A stretch of DNA of 64,000 bases from an uncultured Bryobacterales bacterium. GTDB lineage: Bacteria > Acidobacteriota > Terriglobia > Bryobacterales > UBA6623. The notes below the pieces were generated by a model, which was not told the DNA's origin, made no database searches, and saw nothing but the letters and a program-made list of their open reading frames with translations. Shown one piece after another: positions 9,371-18,386 of the stretch. The DNA is taken from assembly GCA_951813605.1 (NCBI GenBank), contig OX638379.1:4538062-4602061 (forward strand), in the 5' to 3' direction. The number at the start of each line of letters is the position of its first letter. Position 1 is the first letter of the stretch. A program made the translations under genes and the position numbers.

Positions 9371-11162
9371 TCGAGCCGCATTCCGTTCGCAGCGATCATC
9401 GGTCGGAGCCACGCGGTGCTACCTTGCAGGCTACAGGCCGTTGATCCCGCGGCTTCTCGTGTTGGTCTTGATCGGGATCGCAGGTGTCGGTAGGCCGCAG
9501 TTGCGAGCAGCGGAGGAAGTCACCTGGGAGCGAGAAATCGAGACGCTAGTTGAGCAAGGACAGCTGGCCGAAGCGGCGGTCTTGGCGGAGACCATGGCGC
9601 GAGAACCGGGATCTGAGGGTTCCGCATATGGCTGGTTGGGACGGATCTCCGTTGCCGGGGCTCGGTTCGAAGAGGCCGTTCGGCATTTCGGGCGCGCGAG
9701 GGAGCTAGGGGAGAGAATTGGCGATTTCGCCGATCCGTGGTCGCGGGCTCTTGTGAAGATTGGGCGACGTGCCGAGGCCTGCGAGATGCTCGAGCAAGCT
9801 GTTTCCGACGCACCCCGGCATGGCAACCTGCGCTACCGGGCGGGTGCCTGCTACTTGGAGCTGGGCGAGGCGCGACGCGCATTGCCCCACCTGGAGGCGG
9901 CACGCCGCGAAGGCTTGTCGCACTCGGCGGGCTTAATGGCATTGGCGCGCGCCCAGTTCGGGAGCGGACGGGAAGACCTAGCGGCGGACCTTCTAGCCGA
10001 CATGACGGCGGGGAGTTTTGCACCTGGCGTCTTGTTGGAAATCGGCAAGTTGTTGTTCCGCAACCTGCTATACCGTCAGGCACTCGCTCCGTTGCGCAAA
10101 GCCTGGAAAGCGCAGCCTGGCTGGTACGACGCCGGCATGTACTTGGCGCTCGCCCTTTACCAGCTGGAGGAATACGCGGATTGCAGCGAAATCCTGATTG
10201 CGCTAGAGCGGGACTCCAGGCCGGCGGAATACCGCTACCTGCTGGGGTCGGTGCTTGGCCAGCTGGACGAGGTAGAGGCAGCCCGGCGAGAGCTCGACGC
10301 CGGGATCCGCCTAGCCCCCGAGCGGGCCGGCGGCTACCTCAACCTCGGCCTCTTTCTCTTAGACCAAGGGCAATTCGAAGAAGCGGTCAAGGTATTCGGG
10401 CGCGGCGCGACGAAGGATGCAAGGGGAGCGAAGGTCTTCTACAGGCCGAGCTCGAGGGCCAACTGCCGGGGCCTATCGCCGCCGAACGATCCTAATGACG
10501 GCGACCCGGTCCGAGCGTCGTACTTCGTGGAATTGGCGGATTCACTCCTCATTGGCCAACAATGGCCAGCAGCGCTGGCAGTTTACCAAGCAGCATTGGC
10601 AATCGCCCCTCGGACGGCCCGCCCCTATGGCGGAATCGGGCTTGTCTGCCAGGAACTCGGGACGGCGGAAGCAGGCTTGGAATTCGCGAGGCGCGGGGTG
10701 GAACTGCATCCATCCAATTCCGACTTGCATTACTACCTTGGATCGCTTCACGAGTACCTCTCCGAACCAGGCAAGGCTATCGAGAGTTACCGGACGGCTT
10801 TGCGCTTTGGCGCCTCGGACAAATCTGAGGCTCGGTACTGGCTTCGCCTCGGAATAGCCCAGCTCGCGCTCGGCAGGGCAGACGAAGCCGAGAGGTCGTA
10901 TCGAACGGCCCTGGCGAAGGACCCCCAACTGGCCGCAGGCCACTTGGAATTGGGAAAAATGCGGCTCCGCGAAGAGCAATATTCCGAGGCCGAGACGTTG
11001 TTCGAACGAGCGGTTCGCCTGGACCCGTTCCAGTCGGAAGCCGTTTACTCGTGGGGGCTCGCGCTAGTTCGCAACGGAAAGGTCGAGAAGGGCCGCGAGA
11101 TTCTGGAACGCCATCGGAAAAAGACCGCGCTGCGCCAAGCTCAGGCCCGCGGCATGGAATAG
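9324..11162 (+). CDS. TPR-repeat protein with signal anchor, third of the operon
   Basis: 612 residues, starting inside the last codons of the previous gene (47-base overlap). A long basic N terminus precedes a hydrophobic segment (LIPRLLVLVLIGIAGVG) near residues 43-60, so the true start may be further in. TPRs fill the rest (GGYLNLGLFLLDQGQFEE, SEAVYSWGLALVRNGKVEK). Around residues 370-390 a proline- and arginine-rich stretch (RPSSRANCRGLSPPNDPND) interrupts the helical pattern; it may be a real linker. The gene ends the receptor-TPR operon, and the IS256-type element begins about 90 bases downstream. Confidence 0.8.
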   Translation: MSNARTYRARQVPVANRAAFRSQRSSVGATRCYLAGYRPLIPRLLVLVLIGIAGVGRPQLRAAEEVTWEREIETLVEQGQLAEAAVLAETMAREPGSEGSAYGWLGRISVAGARFEEAVRHFGRARELGERIGDFADPWSRALVKIGRRAEACEMLEQAVSDAPRHGNLRYRAGACYLELGEARRALPHLEAARREGLSHSAGLMALARAQFGSGREDLAADLLADMTAGSFAPGVLLEIGKLLFRNLLYRQALAPLRKAWKAQPGWYDAGMYLALALYQLEEYADCSEILIALERDSRPAEYRYLLGSVLGQLDEVEAARRELDAGIRLAPERAGGYLNLGLFLLDQGQFEEAVKVFGRGATKDARGAKVFYRPSSRANCRGLSPPNDPNDGDPVRASYFVELADSLLIGQQWPAALAVYQAALAIAPRTARPYGGIGLVCQELGTAEAGLEFARRGVELHPSNSDLHYYLGSLHEYLSEPGKAIESYRTALRFGASDKSEARYWLRLGIAQLALGRADEAERSYRTALAKDPQLAAGHLELGKMRLREEQYSEAETLFERAVRLDPFQSEAVYSWGLALVRNGKVEKGREILERHRKKTALRQAQARGME

Positions 11163-11253
11163 TCTTAGCGGCGATCAATCATCATTCCGGTCAAGGGAGG
11201 ACACTTTCTTGAGCTGTTCTCGGGCTGTCTCCGAATCTCCCGGAACCCGCGGA

Positions 11254-12627
11254 GGGACTGTCAGAATTTCCGTGTGTGAGGTTGCTGCATCTTGATTTGC
11301 CCGTCCACGGTGACGGAGCCTATGATGCCCATGCGGCTGAGTTCTCATGGCGTCACCAGCCGAAATCTTTCGCCGAACTGGAGGGCGAACTCGGTGCGCG
11401 CCGGGTGCCAGAACGCGGGCGGCCGCACCCATTTCCGTGCGACCTTCCGCAACGCCAGGCAGAGCAGCTTGGCCGCTGCCCGGTCATTCGGGAAGTGCCC
11501 ACGCGTGCGCACTGCGCGGCGCACCGTGCTGTGCAAGCTCTCCATCGCGTTGGTCGTGTAAATCGCCCGGCGTATCGGTTCGGAGAACGCGAGGAACGGG
11601 ATGATCTGCGGCCAGCGGGAACGCCAGCTCCGAGCGATAGCCGGATACTTCCGTCCCCAGGGGCCGGCCTCGAACGCGTCCAGCGCGGCCTCGGCCTGCT
11701 CCGCCCCCGGCGCCCGGTAAACGGCCTTCAATGCCGCCGCCAGCTTCTTGCGCTCCTGATACGAGGCATGCGCCAGGGAGTAGCGGATCAAATGCACGAT
11801 GCAGGCTTGCACCAGGGTTTGAGGATACACCGCTTCAATGACCTCCGGAAAGCCCTTCAGGCCGTCGGTCACCGCCACCAGCACGTCCTGCATCCCCCGC
11901 GCTTTCAACTCGTGCATGACCTTCAGCCAGAACTTCGCACCCTCCGTCTGCTCGATCCAGAACCCCAGCACCTCCTTGCACCCCGCGCAGGTCACCCCGA
12001 TCCCCCTGTAGACCGCCTTGTTCCGCACCAGGCCCTCCTCGCGAATCTTCACCCGCAGCGCGTCGAAGTACACGATGGCGTACACCTCCTCCAGCGGCCG
12101 CGACTGCCATTCCAGAATCTCCGCATGCACCGCGTCCGTCACCTTGGAAATCAGCTCCGCCGAGACCGAGACCCCGTACAGCTCCTCGACATGCCCGCGC
12201 ATCTCGCGCGTGCTCAAGCCCCGCGCATGCATCGCAATCACCTTGCCGTCAAAACCTGGCAGGCGCCGGCAGTACTTCTCGATCAGGCGCGGCTCGAAGC
12301 GGCCCAGGCGATCCCGCGGAACCGACCGCCTCCATCGCCCCGCTGCCCGTCAATACCCGCTTGCGGTGGTGACCGTTGCGGTGGTTCCTCGCCCCGGCCT
12401 CGTGCGCGCCCTCCAAATGCGCCTCCCTCTCCGCGTTCAGCGCCCGCTCGGCAACTGCCTTGCGCAAATCCGCCAGCAACTCGCCGTTGCGAAACGCCTC
12501 TAGCGGGTCCTCTCCCGCCAGCAACTCGTCCAATACCTCGTCGCTGATCCGCTGCCTGTGCTTCGTCATCAGAGGTCCTCCTTGCAGACCATCCTAAGAC
12601 CTCACACACGTAATTTCTGACAGGGCC
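11254..12627 (-). mobile_element. IS256-family insertion sequence, complete, with 8-bp target duplication
   Basis: The element is 1374 bp. Its ends are imperfect inverted repeats of 29 bases (left 11254-11282, right 12599-12627) with four mismatches; both contain CTGTCAGAA and GTGTGTGAGGT. The 8-bp sequence CCCGCGGA flanks it at 11246-11253 and 12628-12635, the duplication size known for the family. It carries one transposase on the minus strand, which is frameshifted. The intact duplication means the copy has not recombined since insertion. It landed between the TPR operon and the decayed ATPase gene. Confidence 0.9.
11345..12569 (-). pseudogene. IS256-family transposase disrupted by one frameshift
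   Basis: The N-terminal part (12569 down to about 12330; MTKHRQRISDEVLDELLAGE) and the C-terminal part (ending at 11345) together make one Mutator/IS256-type transposase of about 400 residues. The second part shows the DDE-type core: YFDALRVKIRE, VTDGLKGFPEVI, ACIVHLIRYSL and TTNAMESLHSTVRR. One extra G near 12326-12330 shifts the frame; removing it reads GAMEASVPRDRLGRFEPRLI, as expected for the family. The family normally uses a single frame, so I read this as an inactivating mutation or a sequencing error rather than programmed frameshifting. Confidence 0.85.
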
Positions 12628-12649
12628 CCCGCGGATTGCCGGTCGTTCC

Positions 12650-13080
12650 GCCGCGCGTCCGCCATATGGCCCACACCTTGATTCCTCGGCCACCGGCGTT
12701 CCGTCCCTCCGGAACAACCTTTCCTCGCACGTCTGGCCAACTCGGCAGTCAAAGATCACCAAGTGACCCGACTCCGTACTGCAGCGGTCCATGCAGCTAG
12801 ATGCTTGCTGCAGGCCAACGCGGACTGCCTCCTCCGCCCCCGCCCTTCCCTGAAACGGTAGCTCGGGTTGGCGATCCCCGCCGCGCCCTCCGCCTTTGCA
12901 AGGCCGAGGGCGAACAAGTATTCCAACTCGTGTGGAGGAACGTCGAAGGGTGCGCCGGAACCAGCCAGCACCAGCTCAATGAGGTTCCGCATCCGGTCCG
13001 CGCGGCCCCTTTCGGCATCGCTGACGTCCCGGAGTTGTCGAGGTCGGACGCGCAGCGAGAGAGTGCCGCCTCGAACCTCG
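12650..13080 (-). pseudogene. Decayed C-terminal part of an AAA-like ATPase gene
   Basis: Two minus-strand pieces in different frames resemble the end of the AAA-like ATPases that carry a C-terminal nuclease-like domain. One (about 13060-12855) reads PFDVPPHELEYLFALGLAK then GIANPSYRF, like the LEYV-x-DLGL ... IANPIYREVIPR stretch of the family. The other (about 12795-12650) reads DRCSTESGHLVIFDCR then EERLFRRDGTPV, like the DRC-x5-HLVIFDRR ... EEKLFRRE tail. The roughly 130 residues that should lie between them are missing, so the gene carries a deletion as well as frame changes. The IS256 element sits just beyond its former 3' end. The family assignment is from memory. Confidence 0.5.
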
Positions 13081-13329
13081 CGAATGGACTTGGAATTGGA
13101 TGCAACCGTCGCCGCCCGTCCTACAACCTTGGCGCTGGGGCGCTGAGAGGGGATGCTGGGGATTTCGGAGTCCAACCCCGATTCGTGCCCTATAATGCCT
13201 TTGGCTTCGTAACCAGCGTTGCGATTCGGTCCATGCCGCTCTGCGTGCATTTGCCGCTTGGCAGAACGGATTTCTAGCGCCGTTCCGCCAACGGACTTTA
13301 CGCCGGATCGCGCCAGACGAGGGTGAAGG

Positions 13330-16300
13330 GTGCCTCGAGAATCAGCAGTCGTGATACGAAACCTAACAAGATGCACTCGAATGCTCGCCTTGCTCTCGGT
13401 CGCTGTTTTGCCTGCCGTAGCGCAGCAGGGGCAGAATGCCGAAGCCGGTCGGGAAATCGATTTCCAATCGGACATCTTCCCCCTCTTCGAACAACGTTGC
13501 CTAAGCTGCCACGGGGCCGCCCAGCAGATGGGCGAGTTCCGGCTCGACTCCAAGACCATCGCGCTCGGAGGTGGCTTGTCCGGTCCGAACATCCTGCCGC
13601 GCGAAGCTGACAAGAGCCCGCTATACCAGCGAGTGGCCGGGGTCGGCAAACTGAATGCAATGCCGATGACCGGGGAAAGACTTTCGCCGGACCAAATCGC
13701 CCTCGTCAAGGCGTGGATTGACCAAGGAGCCGATTGGCCCGACGGCGCGGGGGCAGAGGGCGATCAAGTCACCAAGCACTGGGCCTACCAGCCGCCGAGG
13801 CGACATCCACCGCCAAGCGTGCAACAAGCCGACGCCGTTCGCAATCCGATCGACAGCTTTGTGCTCGCTCGCCTTGAGACAGAGGGCCTGTCCTTCTCTC
13901 CCGAGGCGCCAAAGGCAACACTGATCCGGCGCCTGAGCCTAGACCTGAGGGGACTCCCGCCATCGCTCGACGAGGTGGAAAGATTCCTCGCGGATCAGAG
14001 CGCCGACGCGTACGGGAAACTCGTCAACCAGATGCTCAAGTCGCCCCACTTCGGCGAGCACTGGGCGGGCTACTGGCTCGACCTGGCTCGCTATGCCGAC
14101 ACGAACGGATACGAAAGTGACGAGCCGCGCACGATTTGGGCCTACAGGGACTGGGTGATCGACGCATTCAACCGCAACCTACCGTTCGACCAGTTCACGG
14201 CCGAGCAACTGGCGGGCGACCTTCTACAGGACCCGACAGTTGACCAGATCGTCGCCACGGGGTTCCACCGCAACACGATGCTCAACAACGAGGCAGGTTC
14301 CAAGAACGACGAATTTTATGATGCGGCCGTAAAGGACCGCGTGGACACGACTGCGACTGTCTGGCTCGGCTCGACCGTTGGCTGTGCGCAATGCCATGAC
14401 CACAAGTACGACCCTTTCAAGCAAGACGAGTACTACCGGCTCTACGCGATCTTCAACAACACGGCCGACAGCGCGATCAAACTCTCCGAGGAAATGGGTG
14501 TCTTCAAGGGAGATGAGGACGAGCTGCGGCGCCGGGAGGCCGACGTCAAGGCCGTCGAAGCGGTCCTCGATGCGCCCACGGACGAGCTGAGGGCTTCCCA
14601 GCGAGCCTGGGAAGTGGATTCGGCACATTTCCTTCGGACATGGAATGGCGCTTGGAGGGTCCTCGAGCCGGTCGTGGTCTCTTCAAGCTCCGGCAGCGAG
14701 TTCGAGGCGCTTCCCGACGGCTCGGCGCTCGTGCGAAAGGGAACCGACGGACCCGATGTGTACGAAGTCGAACTCGGGGCGGGACCGGGGCCTATATCGG
14801 GACTGCGGATCGAGGCCTTGCCCCACGAGAGCTTGCCAAAGACTGGACCCGGTCGAGGCGTCGACGGAACGTTCTCCGTCGCAGGAATCGAAGCGGAGGC
14901 TTGGACACCGTCCCTGCGGTCCCGCCATGAACGGGCGCTGCCTAACTCGCCAGTCTGGGGAAACTGGCATGCGATCGGGCCGTTCCGGGTCCAGACAAGG
15001 GACGAAGCGTTCCGCACCCCGTTTCCTCCCGAGACGAATCGCGACCTCTCGGCGACATACGAGGAAGGCCACCTTGCGTGGCTCGAGAAAAAGAACTGGA
15101 CCGACGGAAGAGTCCATTATCTGGGATATATTCCCGACGATTCCGAGTCGAACTGCGCCAGCTATGCCTACCGCACGGTGGAGGTCCGAGAGCCGACGTC
15201 CGTCTTGGTTTCGCTTGGAAGCCTCAAGGGGATGAAGGTCTGGCTGAACTCGGACCTAGTCCTCTCGAGCGATCCGACGCGCAGCATCGCGCCTGACCAA
15301 GAGGAACTACAGCTCGACCTGCGTCCCGGGATTAACGAGATCCTACTGAAGCTGACCAATGACCGCGGGGCGTACGGCTTCTACTTCGAGCCGTACTTCG
15401 GGGCCGAGAGGGAGGCAAGACTGCGTTTCGCCGGCGCGACGGGCGATCACGGGACATGGCAGTCGATCAGCCTCGCCGCGCTGCTGGACGGGCGTTCGGA
15501 GACCGCTTGGAACCTAGCGGCTGAAACAGGGACCGACGAAGCAACCCCGCTTGCCGTATTAAGACTCGAACAACCTGTCCAGCTAGCCGGGAAATCGACG
15601 CTCAAAGTGAGGCTGATCCACGACTATTCAGGCCAGTCGAATGCGCAGCTTGGGCGCTTTAGGATCTCGGCAACGTCCCTCGCGGCAGAGCGGCTGGAAG
15701 CGCTGCAGGCGACGCCGGCAAGCGTGCGACGGGTGCTCGCCACTGACCCCACGGACCGGTCGGCAGGCGATCGCGAGCGGCTCGCGGCACACTATCGCTC
15801 TATCGCGCCTGCACTGGAAGCGCATCACCGCAAGCACGCCGAGTTGAGCGCGACCCTGGACGCGTACCGGAAGACCCATACAACCAAGACTCTCGTGATG
15901 CGGGAACTGCCCGAGCCTCGCGAGACCCGCGTCCAGAATCGCGGCAACTTCCTGGACCTAGGGGAACGGGTCGAGCCAGGCGTGCCATCCGCGCTGGACT
16001 CCGCGAAGTCCGCGCAGGTTGGGGACCGGCTGGAACTGGCTAGATGGCTGACCGACACCGCGAATCCGCTAACCGCTCGCGTGCGCGTGAATCAAGTCTG
16101 GAACCGTATCTTCGGCCGCGGCTTCGTCGCTACTCCAGAGGACTTCGGCTCGCAAGGCGACCCGCCGACCCATCCGAGACTGATGGACTGGCTAGCCACT
16201 GAATTCATGCGGCTCGGATGGGACACGCAAGCCTTCTTGAGGACGATCATGCTTTCCGCCGCCTACCGGCAGTCGTCCGTGGCGTCGGTCGAGGCGGCCA

Positions 16301-16971
16301 AGCAGGACCCGAGCAACATCCTGATGTCGAGGGGGGCGAGGTACCGGGTGCCGGCCGAGACCGTGCGGGACATAGCTCTGGCAGCCAGTGGCCAGTTGAG
16401 CGGAGCGGTCGGAGGACCGAGCGTATTCCCGCCGCAGCCCGCAGAGGTATTCGGCGATCACTTCATCGAAGGCGGCTTTAAGCTGTGGCCGACGTCCGAG
16501 GGGGCCGAACGCTATCGTCGCGGCCTCTACACGTTCTACAAGCGGACAGTGGTGTATCCGGCGTTCATGAACTTCGACGCCCCGGATCGCACGGTCTGCA
16601 CGGTCGACCGGTCCCTGTCCAACACCCCGCTGCAGGCCCTGAACACGCTCAACGACCCAGCATTCTTCGAGGCAGCGGGGTCGCTTGCGGCACGCATGCT
16701 GACCGTGGCCGAGAGGAGCCGGGAGGAGCGCATCGTCCACGGTTTCCGGACTGTGCTGTCCCGCAAGCCGAGCCGGGGCGAGGTGAGCAGGCTCGCGGGA
16801 TTCTTGGATCGCATGGCGGACAAGTACGAGTCGGAGCCCGACCGGGCCGCCGATCTAGTCGCAAGGGCGTTCGGAGGGAATCGAATCGATCTCCTTGAAA
16901 CGATAGTCGCGCCCTGGGTCATGGTGGCCAACGTGCTTCTCAACCTCGACGAGACGTTTACACGGGAGTAA
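13330..16971 (+). CDS. PSD1-type protein: cytochrome c-like domain + DUF1549 + DUF1553, module A
   Basis: 1213 residues. Signal peptide (MLALLSVAVLPAVAQQ), then a planctomycete-type cytochrome c domain with heme motif CLSCH (FEQRCLSCHG), a DUF1549 domain with LARYADTNGYESDE and GCAQCHDHKYDP (a second CxxCH), a long insert of about 400 residues, and a C-terminal DUF1553 domain (NPLTARVRVNQVWNRIFGRG, FDAPDRTVC, NTPLQALNTLNDPAFFE). The insert looks like a beta-sandwich or PA14-like region (WGNWHAIGPFRV, GSLKGMKVWLNSDLV). The GTG at 13330 follows GAGGGTGAAGG; an ATG at 13381 is an alternative. The DUF1501 gene follows after five bases, the usual pairing. It is presumably periplasmic or surface-exposed; its reaction is unknown. 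Confidence 0.9.
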   Translation: MPRESAVVIRNLTRCTRMLALLSVAVLPAVAQQGQNAEAGREIDFQSDIFPLFEQRCLSCHGAAQQMGEFRLDSKTIALGGGLSGPNILPREADKSPLYQRVAGVGKLNAMPMTGERLSPDQIALVKAWIDQGADWPDGAGAEGDQVTKHWAYQPPRRHPPPSVQQADAVRNPIDSFVLARLETEGLSFSPEAPKATLIRRLSLDLRGLPPSLDEVERFLADQSADAYGKLVNQMLKSPHFGEHWAGYWLDLARYADTNGYESDEPRTIWAYRDWVIDAFNRNLPFDQFTAEQLAGDLLQDPTVDQIVATGFHRNTMLNNEAGSKNDEFYDAAVKDRVDTTATVWLGSTVGCAQCHDHKYDPFKQDEYYRLYAIFNNTADSAIKLSEEMGVFKGDEDELRRREADVKAVEAVLDAPTDELRASQRAWEVDSAHFLRTWNGAWRVLEPVVVSSSSGSEFEALPDGSALVRKGTDGPDVYEVELGAGPGPISGLRIEALPHESLPKTGPGRGVDGTFSVAGIEAEAWTPSLRSRHERALPNSPVWGNWHAIGPFRVQTRDEAFRTPFPPETNRDLSATYEEGHLAWLEKKNWTDGRVHYLGYIPDDSESNCASYAYRTVEVREPTSVLVSLGSLKGMKVWLNSDLVLSSDPTRSIAPDQEELQLDLRPGINEILLKLTNDRGAYGFYFEPYFGAEREARLRFAGATGDHGTWQSISLAALLDGRSETAWNLAAETGTDEATPLAVLRLEQPVQLAGKSTLKVRLIHDYSGQSNAQLGRFRISATSLAAERLEALQATPASVRRVLATDPTDRSAGDRERLAAHYRSIAPALEAHHRKHAELSATLDAYRKTHTTKTLVMRELPEPRETRVQNRGNFLDLGERVEPGVPSALDSAKSAQVGDRLELARWLTDTANPLTARVRVNQVWNRIFGRGFVATPEDFGSQGDPPTHPRLMDWLATEFMRLGWDTQAFLRTIMLSAAYRQSSVASVEAAKQDPSNILMSRGARYRVPAETVRDIALAASGQLSGAVGGPSVFPPQPAEVFGDHFIEGGFKLWPTSEGAERYRRGLYTFYKRTVVYPAFMNFDAPDRTVCTVDRSLSNTPLQALNTLNDPAFFEAAGSLAARMLTVAERSREERIVHGFRTVLSRKPSRGEVSRLAGFLDRMADKYESEPDRAADLVARAFGGNRIDLLETIVAPWVMVANVLLNLDETFTRE

Positions 16972-16976
16972 GTGCA

Positions 16977-18386
16977 ATGGAGCTGACGAACTCAGGCGGG
17001 ATCGCCACGACCCGGAGACATTTCTTTTCATCGGCCGGTTTGAGCATCGGCTCTCTCGCCCTCTCGTCTCTGCTAGCCCGGGAATCGCGGGCGGCGAGGG
17101 CGACGCACTACCCGGCGAAGGCAAAGGCGGTCATATTCCTCTGCCAGGCTGGCGCGCCGTCCCAGCTCGACCTCTTCGACTACAAGCCGAAGCTGGCTCA
17201 GTTTCATGGCACGCCGGTGCCCGAGGAGCTGATCGAGGGCGAGCGCTTCGCTTTCCTTTCGGGACGGCCCAGCCTGCTTGGTCCTCAGTTCGAGTTCCAG
17301 CGGCACGGCTCCACGGGAACGTACGTTTCGGAAATCTTGCCGCACATCAGCAGGATCGTGGACGAGACCGCGTTCGCGTACTCCGTCACGACAGACCAGT
17401 TCAACCATGCCCCGGCGCAACTGAAGATGTTCACGGGGCACGAGCGCCCGGGACGGCCCTCGCTAGGCGCTTGGCTAACGTACGGGATCGGCAGCGCGAA
17501 CGACAACCTGCCCGGTTTTGTCGTGCTGTCCTCCGGGCGAGGGGCCCGTTGCGGCGCCGCGTGCATGGGGCCTGGTTTCTTGCCGACGGTCTATCAGGGA
17601 GTGCAGTTCCGTTCCGGCAGCGAGCCTGTGCTGTTCCTTTCGAACCCTGGCGGAGTCAGCAAGGATATCCGTCGGGACTCTCTGGATGCGATCCGTGACC
17701 TGAACGCAATGCGGCACGCGGATGTCGGGGACGCGGAAATCGAGACGCGCATCGCCTCCTACGAGATGGCCTACCGGATGCAGACAGCCGTGCCCGAATT
17801 GATGGACATCTCAAAGGAGCCGGTGTCGATCCAAGAGATGTACGGCACCGAGCCGGGCAAGAAGTCGTTCGCCAACAATTGCCTGCTGGCGCGGCGACTG
17901 GTCGAGAGCGGTGTGCGCTACGTCCAGCTGATGCACGGGGAGTGGGACCATCACGGAGGCACAAGGACAAGCCTGCCGCGCCACCTGCCGGAGCGCTGTC
18001 GCGAAGTGGACCGCGCCACGGCGGCTCTCATCGAAGATCTCAAGCAGCGCGGGATGCTGGACGAGACCTTGGTGATCTGGGGAGGGGAGTTCGGACGGAC
18101 TCCCATGCTGCAAGGCGAGCCCAACGACCCGAATGTGGGGCGCGACCATCACCGTACGTTCACCATGTGGCTCGCCGGGGGCGGCATCAAGGCGGGAGCA
18201 CGATTCGGGGCGACCGACGAGCTGGGCTATCGAGCCGCATTGAACCCGATCACCGTGCATGATCTGCAGGCCACGATCATGCACCTTCTTGGGCTGGACC
18301 ATACAAAGCTCACCTACAAGTTCCAGGGGCGCGACTACCGGCTCACGGACGTGCATGGCGAGATCATCATGCCGCTGCTCGCATGA
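16977..18386 (+). CDS. DUF1501 protein with Tat signal, module A
   Basis: 469 residues. The N terminus carries a twin-arginine type signal (TTRRHFFSSAGLSIGSLALS). The rest is a DUF1501 domain, a member of the alkaline-phosphatase/sulfatase-like superfamily: AVIFLCQAGAPSQLDLFDY, then SVTTDQFNHAPAQ, WDHHGGTRTSLPRHL, LVIWGGEFGRTPMLQG and GRDHHRTFTMWLAGGGIKAG. These D/H-rich segments are the likely metal-binding positions. It starts five bases after its PSD1 partner, so the two are almost certainly cotranslated. Tat export suggests it folds, with metal, before crossing the membrane. The substrate is unknown. Confidence 0.9.
   Translation: MELTNSGGIATTRRHFFSSAGLSIGSLALSSLLARESRAARATHYPAKAKAVIFLCQAGAPSQLDLFDYKPKLAQFHGTPVPEELIEGERFAFLSGRPSLLGPQFEFQRHGSTGTYVSEILPHISRIVDETAFAYSVTTDQFNHAPAQLKMFTGHERPGRPSLGAWLTYGIGSANDNLPGFVVLSSGRGARCGAACMGPGFLPTVYQGVQFRSGSEPVLFLSNPGGVSKDIRRDSLDAIRDLNAMRHADVGDAEIETRIASYEMAYRMQTAVPELMDISKEPVSIQEMYGTEPGKKSFANNCLLARRLVESGVRYVQLMHGEWDHHGGTRTSLPRHLPERCREVDRATAALIEDLKQRGMLDETLVIWGGEFGRTPMLQGEPNDPNVGRDHHRTFTMWLAGGGIKAGARFGATDELGYRAALNPITVHDLQATIMHLLGLDHTKLTYKFQGRDYRLTDVHGEIIMPLLA

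Noticed and set aside
10410..10500. Possible pair of compensating frameshifts in the TPR gene at 9324-11162
   Set aside because: Another frame reads LLQAELEGQLPGPIAAERS here, which looks protein-like, but the annotated frame is continuous and a proline-rich linker is plausible. Without homologues I cannot decide, so I keep the gene intact.
11276..12547. Long plus-strand open frame opposite the IS256 transposase
   Set aside because: It is the antisense of a recognisable transposase; the translation is rich in Arg, His and Pro and shows no domain.
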